Below, piece after piece: positions 5,770-12,399 of a stretch of 12,399 bases of DNA. Within the stretch, counting starts at the first letter, position 1. The number at the start of each line of letters is the position of its first letter. Source of the stretch: Candidatus Dadabacteria bacterium (lineage in GTDB: Bacteria > Desulfobacterota_D > UBA1144 > Nemesobacterales > CSP1-2). The stretch spans positions 1 to 12,399 of the forward strand of contig JAKEHC010000018.1 in assembly GCA_022615255.1 (NCBI GenBank), written 5' to 3'. Both the position numbers and the translations under genes were made by a program. A model generated the notes under the pieces. The model saw only the letters and a list, made by a program, of their open reading frames with translations. It ran no database searches and was not told the DNA's origin.

Positions 5770-7302
5770 CTATTCCCATTCTATTGTGCTGGGCGGTTTT
5801 GTAGAGACGTCATATACAACCCGGTTAATACCTCTCACTTCGTTTATAATCCGCGCAGAGATCTTCTCAAGTATTTCGTAAGGGATGCGTGCCCAATTAG
5901 CAGTCATACCGTCAAGGCTTGTCACAGCCCTAAGGGCAACGACATTCTCATATGTTCTTTCATCGCCCATTACACCCACTGTTTTTACCGGCAGCAGTAC
6001 ACAAAACGCCTGCCAGATGTCGTCATAAATTCCTGCCCTTTTTATCTCCTCTATGAAAATGGCATCGGCTAACCTCAGATTATCAAGCTTTTCTTCCGTT
6101 ATATCCCCCATAATCCTTATCGCTAGCCCGGGCCCAGGAAATGGATGGCGGTCGAGAATCTCTTTTTGAAGGCCTAGCTCTCTTCCGACTGCCCTAACCT
6201 CATCCTTAAACAGCTCTCTTAAAGGCTCTATCAGTTTCAAATTCATCTTCTCAGGAAGACCGCCCACATTATGGTGGGTTTTAATCTTTGCCGAGGGCCC
6301 CTTAACACTAACGCTTTCTATCACATCCGGGTATAGCGTTCCCTGTGCAAGAAACTCTGCTCCCTCTATCTTTGAAGCCTCGTTTTCAAAAAACCTGATA
6401 AACTCCTCTCCAATTATTTTTCTCTTTGACTCAGGGTCTCCTACCCCAGAGAGTTTATCAATAAACCTTTTCCTGGCATCTATATGAATTAAGTTGAGCC
6501 CCAGGTCCTTAAAACTCTCTACTATCTCTCGAGCCTCGTTTAGCCTCATTAGCCCCGTGTCAACGAATATGCAGTGAAGCTTATCCCATACAGCGCGCTG
6601 AACTATTAAAGCAGTGACCGCCGAATCCACACCCCCAGAAAGAGCACAAATAACCTTTGAATCACCTACTTTCGCTCGAATCTCTTTTATAGCGGTATCC
6701 GCAAATGATTTTGCCGTCCATGAACCCTCGCACTTTGCAACCCTAAAAACAAAATTCGATAACATCTCCTTACCAAGAGCTGTATGTACAACCTCAGGAT
6801 GAAACTGGGTGCCATAGATTATGCCTGATTTATCTTTCATCGCGGCTACCGGTGAGTTTTCGCTAGTGGCGATAGAGACAAAGCCTTTGGGCAGTTCAAG
6901 CACTCGGTCGCTATGTGACATCCAGACCCCGGTCTTTCTTGGAACATCTGCGAATATACCTGAGCTATCTGCTACCTCGATCTCCGCCGGTCCAAATTCA
7001 CGTCTTTTTGAGTGTTCAACCCTACCGCCCAAAAGATAGGCTATAAGCTGCATCCCGTAGCAGATTCCAAGGATGGGAATCCCTAAATCAAGTATACCGG
7101 CATTGGGTGAGGGCGAGCCTTTATCCCAAACGCTTGCCGGACCTCCTGAAAGAATTATCGCCTTTGGCTGAGATTTCTTTATCCTCTCTAAGGGCTCGTT
7201 AAACGGTCTAATCTCAGAATAAACGCCGATATCACGGACCCTTCTCGCAATAAGCTGAGTGTACTGAGACCCAAAATCGAGGACTAAAACGCTTTCACGC
7301 AT
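5770..7302 (-). CDS. guaA: GMP synthase (glutamine-hydrolysing)
   Basis: The enzyme converts XMP to GMP in the cytosol using ATP and glutamine, the last step of guanine-nucleotide synthesis. All three domains are present in 510 aa. The class I glutamine amidotransferase covers ~1-190, with the SGGP oxyanion block at 52-55, nucleophile Cys81 in GICYGMQ, and the His168/Glu170 dyad in GTQFHPEV. The ATP pyrophosphatase domain begins with P-loop SGGVDS at 222-227. The C-terminal dimerisation/XMP domain carries HPFPGPGLAIRI and ends PSTIEWE, as is standard. The ATG at 7302 has a modest SD (AGAGAG). It lies 259 nt downstream of guaB on the same strand, so it is either the distal gene of that operon or has its own promoter in the gap. 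Nothing is missing. Confidence 0.98.
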   Translation of the reverse strand: MRESVLVLDFGSQYTQLIARRVRDIGVYSEIRPFNEPLERIKKSQPKAIILSGGPASVWDKGSPSPNAGILDLGIPILGICYGMQLIAYLLGGRVEHSKRREFGPAEIEVADSSGIFADVPRKTGVWMSHSDRVLELPKGFVSIATSENSPVAAMKDKSGIIYGTQFHPEVVHTALGKEMLSNFVFRVAKCEGSWTAKSFADTAIKEIRAKVGDSKVICALSGGVDSAVTALIVQRAVWDKLHCIFVDTGLMRLNEAREIVESFKDLGLNLIHIDARKRFIDKLSGVGDPESKRKIIGEEFIRFFENEASKIEGAEFLAQGTLYPDVIESVSVKGPSAKIKTHHNVGGLPEKMNLKLIEPLRELFKDEVRAVGRELGLQKEILDRHPFPGPGLAIRIMGDITEEKLDNLRLADAIFIEEIKRAGIYDDIWQAFCVLLPVKTVGVMGDERTYENVVALRAVTSLDGMTANWARIPYEILEKISARIINEVRGINRVVYDVSTKPPSTIEWE

Positions 7303-7561
7303 GCTGACTCTCTTTTATTCTTAGCTTAGAAATAATACAATATAATTAAGAGAGAGTGGATTATTAGCATTCATAATAATATTCAAGAATCAAGGCTTAA
7401 GATTTACCTAGTTTAAGTAGCGTGCTACTGTTTCTTCTTTGTTGGCATAAATCGATGGAAATACGTAAATCGCACTTGGGTATAAGAGAGTATTGTCTTA
7501 GTTTACGGTTTGTTATAAAGAAATCTATTAGTCAGTGGGACAAAGCTATACAGGTTAAAGA
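7303..7561. other. guaB-guaA spacer
   Basis: This 259-nt AT-rich spacer between the guaB stop and the guaA start (minus strand) contains no gene. It is long for two genes of one operon. On the minus strand it offers TTGAAT followed by TGCTAATAAT, but the spacing is too short (14 nt) for a clean sigma-70 promoter. I recognise no riboswitch or terminator. Confidence 0.4.
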
Positions 7562-9028
7562 TTATTCGATTCTGTAATTCGGCGCCTCTTTTGTAATTAT
7601 CACGTCATGCACGTGACTCTCACGAAGCCCAGCCAAGGTAACCTTTATAAATCTAGCCTTCTTTCTAAGCTCCTGAACGTTTTTGCATCCTGTGTAACCC
7701 ATTCCGGCCTTTAGACCGCCAACAAGCTGATAAATCATTGCTGCAATCGAGCCTTTATAGGGAACCCTTCCCTCTATTCCTTCAGGAACGAGTTTTGACT
7801 CCATCATCTCGTCCTGTGCATATCTATCACGGCTTCCCTTCTTCATCGCCTCGATCGAGCCCATACCGCGATAAACCTTGTAAGTCCTTCCTTGATAAAG
7901 AACCACCTCTCCTGGGGCTTCATCTGTGCCTGCAAAAAGATTTCCTATCATAACTGAGTGTGCTCCTGCCGCAAGGGCTTTGGTTATATCACCAGAATAC
8001 TTTATGCCACCGTCAGCGATTACAGGCATATCATACCTTTCTGCTATCCTTGCTACTTCTCCAATAGCCGTAATTTGAGGTACACCAACTCCGGCGATTA
8101 CTCGAGTCGTGCAAATTGATCCGGGTCCCACTCCAACCTTTATAGCATCAGCCCCGGCTTTTGCCAAAGCCTCTGCCCCGTCGGCAGTTCCTATGTTTCC
8201 TACAACCAAATTTACCTTACGGAAGTTCGATTTAGTCGAAGCTACTGCTTCGATTACCCTTCTTGTATGTGCGTGTGCTGTGTCAATTACTACAACATCG
8301 CATCCCACTTTCAGTAGAGCCTCTATAGTTGCCTCCCTCTCGGGTCCAACGCCGACTGCGGCTCCGCACCTCAGGCGCCCCATCTCGTCCTTACAGGCGC
8401 TGGGATGCTTCTCTATCTTTTCTATATCCTTCATTGTTATAAGGCCACGCAGCCTGAACTCGGAATCCACTACAGGGAGTTTCTCAATCTTATATTTATG
8501 AAGAAGCTCTTTAGCCGCCGCAAGTGTGATTCCCTCCGCAACCGTTATGAGCCTTTCTTTAGGAGTCATTAACTTGTCAACCCTGAAATCCAGGTTCTTC
8601 TCGAATCTGAGGTCTCTATATGTAATAATCCCAAGGAGTCTTCCATCATCCTCAGTAACAGGGAGTCCAGTAATGTTATGCTGGAGCATGATATCAAGTG
8701 CCTCTTTAACCCTTTGAGATGGACTAACCGTCATAGGGTTTATTATCATTCCGCTTTCATGCTTTTTCACCTTTTCTACTTCAGCTACCTGCTCTGCTAT
8801 ACTCAGGTTTCTGTGAATGACACCAATACCGCCCTCCTGAGCCATAGCTATAGCTGTTTTCGCATCTGTGACCGTATCCATGGCTGCACTAATGAGTGGA
8901 ATACGGAGCTTGATTTCCTGGGTTAAATGAGTTGATACATCTACCTCATGTGGAAGAACCGCAGAATAATCCGGCATTAAAAGGACATCGTCAAAGGTTA
9001 GACATTCCTCCATTTTATCCTGAAGCAT
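7562..9028 (-). CDS. guaB: inosine-5'-monophosphate dehydrogenase
   Basis: IMPDH oxidises IMP to XMP with NAD+, the committed step to guanine nucleotides, as a cytosolic tetramer/octamer. The 488-aa length is typical. The TIM-barrel starts with TFDDVLLMPDYS (11-22). The CBS pair (Bateman regulatory module) is inserted at about 95-205 (MTVSPSQRVKEAL, then LMTPKERLITV). The barrel then resumes, with GVGPGSICTTR placing catalytic Cys306, ADGGIKYSGD at 339-347 for phosphate binding, and the flap Arg-Tyr in DRYAQDE (401-407). Two Met codons compete for the start: 9028 (AAGG upstream at good distance, 6 nt after the preceding stop) and 9013 (AGGA only 4 nt before). I chose 9028. It is cotranscribed with the 125-aa gene just upstream. 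Confidence 0.98.
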   Translation of the reverse strand: MLQDKMEECLTFDDVLLMPDYSAVLPHEVDVSTHLTQEIKLRIPLISAAMDTVTDAKTAIAMAQEGGIGVIHRNLSIAEQVAEVEKVKKHESGMIINPMTVSPSQRVKEALDIMLQHNITGLPVTEDDGRLLGIITYRDLRFEKNLDFRVDKLMTPKERLITVAEGITLAAAKELLHKYKIEKLPVVDSEFRLRGLITMKDIEKIEKHPSACKDEMGRLRCGAAVGVGPEREATIEALLKVGCDVVVIDTAHAHTRRVIEAVASTKSNFRKVNLVVGNIGTADGAEALAKAGADAIKVGVGPGSICTTRVIAGVGVPQITAIGEVARIAERYDMPVIADGGIKYSGDITKALAAGAHSVMIGNLFAGTDEAPGEVVLYQGRTYKVYRGMGSIEAMKKGSRDRYAQDEMMESKLVPEGIEGRVPYKGSIAAMIYQLVGGLKAGMGYTGCKNVQELRKKARFIKVTLAGLRESHVHDVIITKEAPNYRIE

Positions 9029-9034
9029 AGAAAT

Positions 9035-9412
9035 CTACCTTCTTGACTTTCTAGCCTTGATCCGTCTTTTCTGTGGCCTTCTTCCGTTGCCGCGCAAGCT
9101 TGTTTTTGCCAGTTTTAACACCTTTTTTGGTGGGGAGGCATTTTTGGAGGGAGTCTTTACAACTTCTATTACCTTTTTTCTCATTTCAGGAATTGTGACC
9201 CCGAGTTCAACCACAATCTCCTGTTCCCTTTGGCCTATATTCACAAAAACAGGAAGCACCCCAACATAGGTCCTAGTATCAACCCTTTCAAAACCTAATG
9301 CCTTGAGAAGCTTCTTCGGTAGAATAGGAAATTGTATTGTTGCTACCTCTGCCGTCTCCTCTGGAAGCAAGCCATCCTGGCTAACGCTTATTTTAAGTCG
9401 TGTGGATTTCAT
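9035..9412 (-). CDS. hypothetical protein with basic C-terminal tail, upstream of guaB
   Basis: This 125-aa protein belongs to no family I can name with confidence. Residues 1-85 look like a compact beta-rich domain (KISVSQDG, LPKKLLKALGFERVDTRTYVGVLPVFVNI, EIVVELGV). From ~88 on it is a Lys/Arg-rich, Pro- and Gly-containing tail with 12 Lys/Arg in the last 19 residues, of the sort that binds RNA, DNA or ribosomes. The LPKKLLKALGF-x-R segment faintly recalls bacterial clan-AA (retropepsin-like) proteins. However, the catalytic Asp-Thr-Gly is absent, so a protease role is not supported. ATG at 9412 is preceded by AGAGAGGGG about 9 nt away. The 6-nt gap to guaB makes cotranscription near certain. 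No signal peptide or membrane segment. Confidence 0.75.
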   Translation of the reverse strand: MKSTRLKISVSQDGLLPEETAEVATIQFPILPKKLLKALGFERVDTRTYVGVLPVFVNIGQREQEIVVELGVTIPEMRKKVIEVVKTPSKNASPPKKVLKLAKTSLRGNGRRPQKRRIKARKSRR

Positions 9413-9456
9413 CCAACTACACCCCTCTCTGAATAAAATACACTCATGCTATTTTA

Positions 9457-9487
9457 TATATATGAAAGAAGGGGAATAAAACAGCAA
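9457..9487 (-). promoter_or_regulatory. candidate promoter for the guaB operon
   Basis: Minus-strand TTGCTG (9487-9482) and TATATA (9462-9457) are separated by 19 nt and sit about 45 nt before the 125-aa gene's ATG. The position is right for an operon promoter, but the match is moderate and the region is so AT-rich that chance boxes are common. Confidence 0.25.
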
Positions 9488-9684
9488 ATCTTTAATCCAT
9501 TTAATCTCAACCTTATTATTGTTTACAACCAATAAAAGAATAATAGGGGAGATTTCTTTACCCTCGCTTACCCTATCTTTCTTATTGGAGTATTTTACTT
9601 AATTTGAATAAAATAGCAAGTATTCTGTAAAAAAGGTTGTCAAACTCAATTTATAATTCCGCAATAGATTAAGTTTTTACAATA

Positions 9685-9715
9685 TATTGTGTATAAAAGT
9701 TAATCCCACACAATA
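9685..9715. repeat. 8-bp perfect inverted repeat between the YihY-type gene and the guaB operon
   Basis: TATTGTGT (9685-9692) and ACACAATA (9708-9715) are exact reverse complements around a 15-nt centre. The element sits 50 nt past the YihY-type stop and about 45 nt upstream of the minus-strand TTGACA. It could be a transcript-end hairpin or an operator. It has no following T-tract on either strand. Confidence 0.35.
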
Positions 9716-9765
9716 AGCTATAGTTACGAATAATCAAAACTGGTTTTATTAATAATCTTAGTATA

Positions 9766-10713
9766 TTACAGTACATTTTCAACTTCCTTGCTCTTTAAAA
9801 AAGCATGCTCTATGCTTGTGTTTAATTCAAATCCGATCAGGATTGAAAAAGAAATCCAATAAAACCAAACCATCAATATAACGATAGCTCCCAAGCCTCC
9901 ATATATCTTATTGTAGTTAGCAAAATTATTAACATAATAAAAAAAGCCCACCGTTGCCAAAATAATCAGCAAAAACGCAATAATAGAACCGGGGTTTATA
10001 AAAAACCACCGTTTAATAACTGAGGGAACAAAATAATATATAAAACTTATCCCAAAAAAGACAATAAAAAATTCCATAATCCACTTAAGCCAAAGAAGGA
10101 AAAACGAGGTGAACCTATCTGAAACCAAACCTTTGTTCAGAAGAGAATCCACTGCAAATGTGCCCAGCAAATGAATACTAAAAGCAAAAAGCAGAATTAA
10201 TGTCTCTATAATGACTAAAAGGGTGGCTATTAAGCGCTCTTTAAAAAAATTCCGCCTAATAAATGCTTGAGAATCCTTATTGAAAGCCATCATCATTACA
10301 TAAACACCCTGGGTCATTAAGTAAATGGTAATAATAAAGCTAAGCGATAACAAGCCAGTTTTTCTCTCTGAAACAATTCCTTTTACGGTGGGCCATATAA
10401 GCTCAAATATGTCAGGCGGGATAACGCTTTTTACTAATATTTCTATGTTTATCTCCAAGCCATGAATAGGAACATAAGGAATAAGTGTTAGTAAGAAGAT
10501 AAGAGCCGGGAATAAGGCTAAAAAAAAGTGATATGCCATTGCAGAAGAACGAATCCATATATTATCCTTCCTCAACTCCCTGATAAAAAACCGGATTACC
10601 GCGAGTAGCGAAATCCCCCTGAATCCCGGAGGCTTAACTGCATCCAGCAACTCACAAATTTTCTTATAAGATTCCGGTATTAAAGATAATCCATTTAACT
10701 TATATTTGCTCAC
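9766..10713 (-). CDS. YihY/BrkB-family (UPF0761) integral membrane protein
   Basis: This 315-aa inner-membrane protein has about six hydrophobic segments (roughly 62-82, 118-143, 160-188, 205-230, 240-262, 272-297). The two family signatures are clear: the N-terminal SSAMAYHFFLALFPALIFL block (56-74) and the C-terminal NYNKIYGGLGAIVILMVWFYW stretch starting at 266, followed by IGFELN (293-298). Length is normal. The family was once annotated as ribonuclease BN, which was later shown to be wrong; no function is established. The start is GTG at 10713. An in-frame TGA six codons upstream rules out a longer N-terminus, and the SD is poor. The DUF3426-like gene lies 252 nt upstream on the same strand, so cotranscription is possible but not shown. 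Confidence 0.9.
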   Translation of the reverse strand: MSKYKLNGLSLIPESYKKICELLDAVKPPGFRGISLLAVIRFFIRELRKDNIWIRSSAMAYHFFLALFPALIFLLTLIPYVPIHGLEINIEILVKSVIPPDIFELIWPTVKGIVSERKTGLLSLSFIITIYLMTQGVYVMMMAFNKDSQAFIRRNFFKERLIATLLVIIETLILLFAFSIHLLGTFAVDSLLNKGLVSDRFTSFFLLWLKWIMEFFIVFFGISFIYYFVPSVIKRWFFINPGSIIAFLLIILATVGFFYYVNNFANYNKIYGGLGAIVILMVWFYWISFSILIGFELNTSIEHAFLKSKEVENVL

Positions 10714-10785
10714 TTGATCTGAGTAAAATCAAAATCTCCAGGCTGATGATTAAATTTAATAGTTTTAATGGCCTAACTATAACAA

Positions 10786-10895
10786 GATCCGTCACTAATT
10801 GGAATTATAAAGTTATTTACCTAAGCAGACTATGCTTCAGTAACGACTAAGGCATCACTAAAGAGCATGAAGCCATAACTAGTCTAATTGAAGTC
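10786..10895 (+). repeat. possible third, degenerate copy of the dispersed repeat
   Basis: GATCCGTCACTAATTG at 10786-10801 shares 14 of 15 bases with the ATCCGTCANTAATTG core of copies A and B, ignoring the variable position. About 80 nt later AAGCCATAAC (near 10870-10880) resembles AAGCCATATAAC near the end of copy B. The middle does not align by eye. It occupies the spacer between the DUF3426-like and YihY-type genes. Confidence 0.35.
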
Positions 10896-10965
10896 AAATA
10901 AATTTAAAACTATCTATAACAAAGTTTTACTCATGAACTATGCACATAATACACTTAAGGAGGAG

Positions 10966-12033
10966 CTATTTGGGATTTGATCTCTCAAAACCAGCTATAC
11001 TAGTGTTATATCTTAAGCCTAGCACTCTCCCCTTAGATGGGAATACGATGAAGAAAGGCACGGATTCATCGGGCTTGATGTCATAATTAAGCCCTGCCAG
11101 CTTTGTAGGATAATTTAAATTTATATCACCATTTTCTCTCTGGAGTTTATTCATTATGTCCTCAAGCGCAAGGGTTTCTAGTTCAGCATCACTAAATGTG
11201 TTGCCTGCATAAACAACCTGCTCATCGAGCTTCTTGCCACCGCTTGAAAATTCTCCCCTGATTTTTATATGGCTAATACCATATATAGAATTATTTGTAA
11301 TCCTTCCTGAAACAACGTAAATGAGTCCATTTATACTACTAATCCATTTGCCCGATTGTTTAGATACAATGATTTTGTCTTCTAATCCCTCAAAAGTCCC
11401 AATTTCTAGCTTTGATAAAATGAAATTAGTGAACCTACCGGTTTTATCTTTGGAAACTAACTCCAAACTTACTATAAGTGAGACTATAGAAAAAATTATG
11501 ATGACTAGAATAAATAGCAAAGCAAGAAAAGAAATAATCCTTTTTAACAAGCCCGCACTTGAGCCCCCTCTGCCTATTACGGATTTTGGTCTATAAGAAG
11601 GATATTTTCCTAAGCTTGTTCTTCTGGTATTTATTAGCTTTTCCTTACCTATTACCGATTTATCCTGTTTTGGTTTTATTTCATCCATTTCTTTTATATC
11701 ACTTTCCTGATATAAACCCATCCCTTTTTGCAGTACGTTACCTTCTTGTGTCTCTTCATCAAATAATTTTGGTGTATCTACCGGTTTCTCTATCGGGTCC
11801 TTATTAATAGAGATATTCTCCCAGTCGTACCCCGAATGCCCTGCCTTATCTCCCATAGCCAAGGGTTCTTTTGTTTCGCTCGTGTCAGGATTTTCTATAC
11901 TAAGCTCATCATTTAGCTCTAAAATCCTTGATCCTTTCATATTAATTATCTCTTCCGGCGCTAGTGGTTTCTTCGACTCATTACTTAAGTCTTCATTAAT
12001 TAAGAAATTTTTTTTGGGTTCATCCTTTTTCAC
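10966..12033 (-). CDS. DUF3426-like single-pass membrane protein without zinc ribbon
   Basis: The 355-aa protein has three parts. Residues 1-163 are charged, low-complexity and probably disordered; they contain an echoed KSVIG motif (125-129 and 150-154). A single strong transmembrane helix spans about 164-192 after a KR anchor. Residues ~212-345 form a beta-rich DUF3426-type domain: IYVVSGRITNNS, the short-strand HIKIRGEF, AGNTFSDAELETL, then NGDINLNYP and DESVPFFIVFPS. In the family this domain lies on the outer face of the membrane, and an N-terminal MJ0042-type CxxC zinc ribbon is common. Here there is no cysteine anywhere in the N-terminal region. Function is unknown. The start is GTG at 12033 behind a distant AAGAGG; a downstream start would only shorten the disordered part. 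Confidence 0.75.
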   Translation of the reverse strand: MKKDEPKKNFLINEDLSNESKKPLAPEEIINMKGSRILELNDELSIENPDTSETKEPLAMGDKAGHSGYDWENISINKDPIEKPVDTPKLFDEETQEGNVLQKGMGLYQESDIKEMDEIKPKQDKSVIGKEKLINTRRTSLGKYPSYRPKSVIGRGGSSAGLLKRIISFLALLFILVIIIFSIVSLIVSLELVSKDKTGRFTNFILSKLEIGTFEGLEDKIIVSKQSGKWISSINGLIYVVSGRITNNSIYGISHIKIRGEFSSGGKKLDEQVVYAGNTFSDAELETLALEDIMNKLQRENGDINLNYPTKLAGLNYDIKPDESVPFFIVFPSKGRVLGLRYNTSIAGFERSNPK

Positions 12034-12367
12034 TAGACTATTCGCCTCTTAATCAGCGATTTTGATGTTGCTACCTGAAAAGAAATAAATTGAAATAAAA
12101 CTTCCAACTAATAAATACATCTTTTATGCCTTAAATCAAACATTAGATATCTAAAAAATAATGTTCTCGACTTTCTAAGTCAAGATTATTGTTTTTTTAA
12201 ATTGTTCCTCATCCAAAAACTTAACAGTTAATCCAAATCCTTTATATCAATCGTATATATTAATTGGAATCCAAGCTTAGGAGATAAAGGAATAAATTAT
12301 TAGGTATTGACTTTTAGGTAAGTGGAAGTATGGTTTAATAATATTTCTTAAATAGGGGGAAAATAGA
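12034..12367. other. divergent intergenic region at the right edge
   Basis: No gene is visible between the leftward DUF3426-like gene and the rightward gene at the edge. The region is AT-rich and must hold both start signals. For the rightward gene, TTGACT (12307-12312) and an extended -10-like TGGTTTAAT (12331-12339) are present, but 21 nt apart, longer than a standard spacer. A hairpin with flanking T- and A-tracts sits at 12157-12198. Confidence 0.5.
12157..12198. terminator. candidate hairpin with T-tract, possibly bidirectional
   Basis: AATAAT (12157-12162) pairs with ATTATT (12185-12190), and inside it GACTT (12168-12172) pairs with AAGTC (12176-12180) around a TCT loop, with a small internal bulge. 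T7 follows on the plus strand (12192-12198). On the minus strand a run of six T follows the other arm. The stem is AT-rich and weak, and there is no obvious gene for it to terminate, so it might end an untracked short RNA. Confidence 0.3.
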
Positions 12368-12399
12368 ATGGAGAAGGACTACGAGAAAAAAGACGAAGA
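12368..12399 (+). CDS. 5' end of a gene cut by the window edge
   Basis: ATG at 12368 stands 8 nt after a strong SD (AGGGGGA, 12354-12360) and opens a frame MEKDYEKKDE that runs off the window. Only 10 full codons are seen, all charged or polar, so no product can be named. The gene diverges from the DUF3426-like gene. Confidence 0.5.
   Translation, partial: MEKDYEKKDE

Larger units (their letters stand above)
9413..9765. other. leader region of the guaB operon / tail of the YihY-type gene
   Basis: No gene is visible on either strand in these 353 AT-rich nt. On the minus strand there is a perfect TTGACA (9638-9643), but the best -10 (TATTTT at 9610-9615, preceded by TGC) is 22 nt away. An alternative nearer the gene is TTGCTG (9482-9487) with TATATA (9457-9462, 19-nt spacer). 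An 8-bp inverted repeat lies at 9685-9715. I do not recognise a guanine or other known riboswitch. Confidence 0.4.

Noticed and set aside
7303..7561. Possible guanine/purine riboswitch in the guaB-guaA gap.
   Set aside because: I could not find the three-way junction arms or the conserved loop bases of the purine class by eye.
9610..9643. TTGACA with TATTTT as the guaB operon promoter.
   Set aside because: The -35 is perfect but the spacer is 22 nt, well outside the sigma-70 range, and it would give a leader of about 190 nt.
10957..11090. SD-like AAGGAGGAG on the plus strand followed by a TTG and a 37-codon frame.
   Set aside because: The frame lies entirely antisense to the C-terminus of the DUF3426-like gene, uses a rare start and encodes nothing recognisable.
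1..12399. CRISPR array, complete insertion sequence, toxin-antitoxin or phage-defence module.
   Set aside because: No regularly spaced short repeats, transposase, integrase or known defence domain is visible; the direct repeats found are too few and too diverged.

Overview
The window looks like a chromosomal segment of a Gram-negative-type bacterium, probably an uncultured member of the Desulfobacterota / Dadabacteria-like part of the tree. This assignment is weak. It rests on a DUF3426-type membrane protein, a YihY/BrkB-family protein, a small DUF4177-like protein pair and a moderate-to-low G+C content with very AT-rich spacers. The only genes with firm names are guaA and guaB, which are universal.

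Layout. The left part (1-2848) reads on the plus strand: an AT-rich leader with candidate promoter and dyads, an extended-SDR sugar-nucleotide epimerase, a SAM-dependent O-methyltransferase of the plant-caffeate/ASMT type, and a tightly coupled pair of small genes (66 and 68 aa, ATGA overlap) with their own SD and a good candidate promoter. The stretch 2849-3405 has no gene. It holds two interleaved inverted repeats that could form an RNA pseudoknot, a tRNA-Arg(CCU)-like remnant with no D-arm, and one copy of a dispersed repeat of about 133 bp. A single large membrane glycosyltransferase of the GT39/ArnT type (3406-5148) follows. It is clearly AT-richer than the epimerase or gua genes and is bracketed by a second, colinear copy of the same repeat (5563-5695). 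A third, more degenerate copy seems to lie at about 10786-10895.

The right part (5770-12033) reads on the minus strand. In transcription order it carries a DUF3426-like single-pass membrane protein with a long charged N-terminus and no zinc ribbon, a YihY/BrkB-family integral membrane protein, then a 125-aa protein of unknown function with a strongly basic tail. That last gene sits 6 nt upstream of guaB and almost certainly shares its transcript. guaA follows after a 259-nt gap. guaB and guaA supply the two steps from IMP to GMP. At the extreme right edge a plus-strand gene begins behind a strong SD and is cut off after 10 codons.

How it fits together. The purine genes are housekeeping. The epimerase and GT39 enzyme suggest cell-surface glycan work, but they are not adjacent and need not act together. 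I did not find a complete mobile element, CRISPR array, toxin-antitoxin pair or defence system. The most unusual part is the 2849-5769 interval: tRNA remnant, pseudoknot-like element, direct repeats and a compositionally foreign glycosyltransferase, which together look like an old insertion or rearrangement locus.
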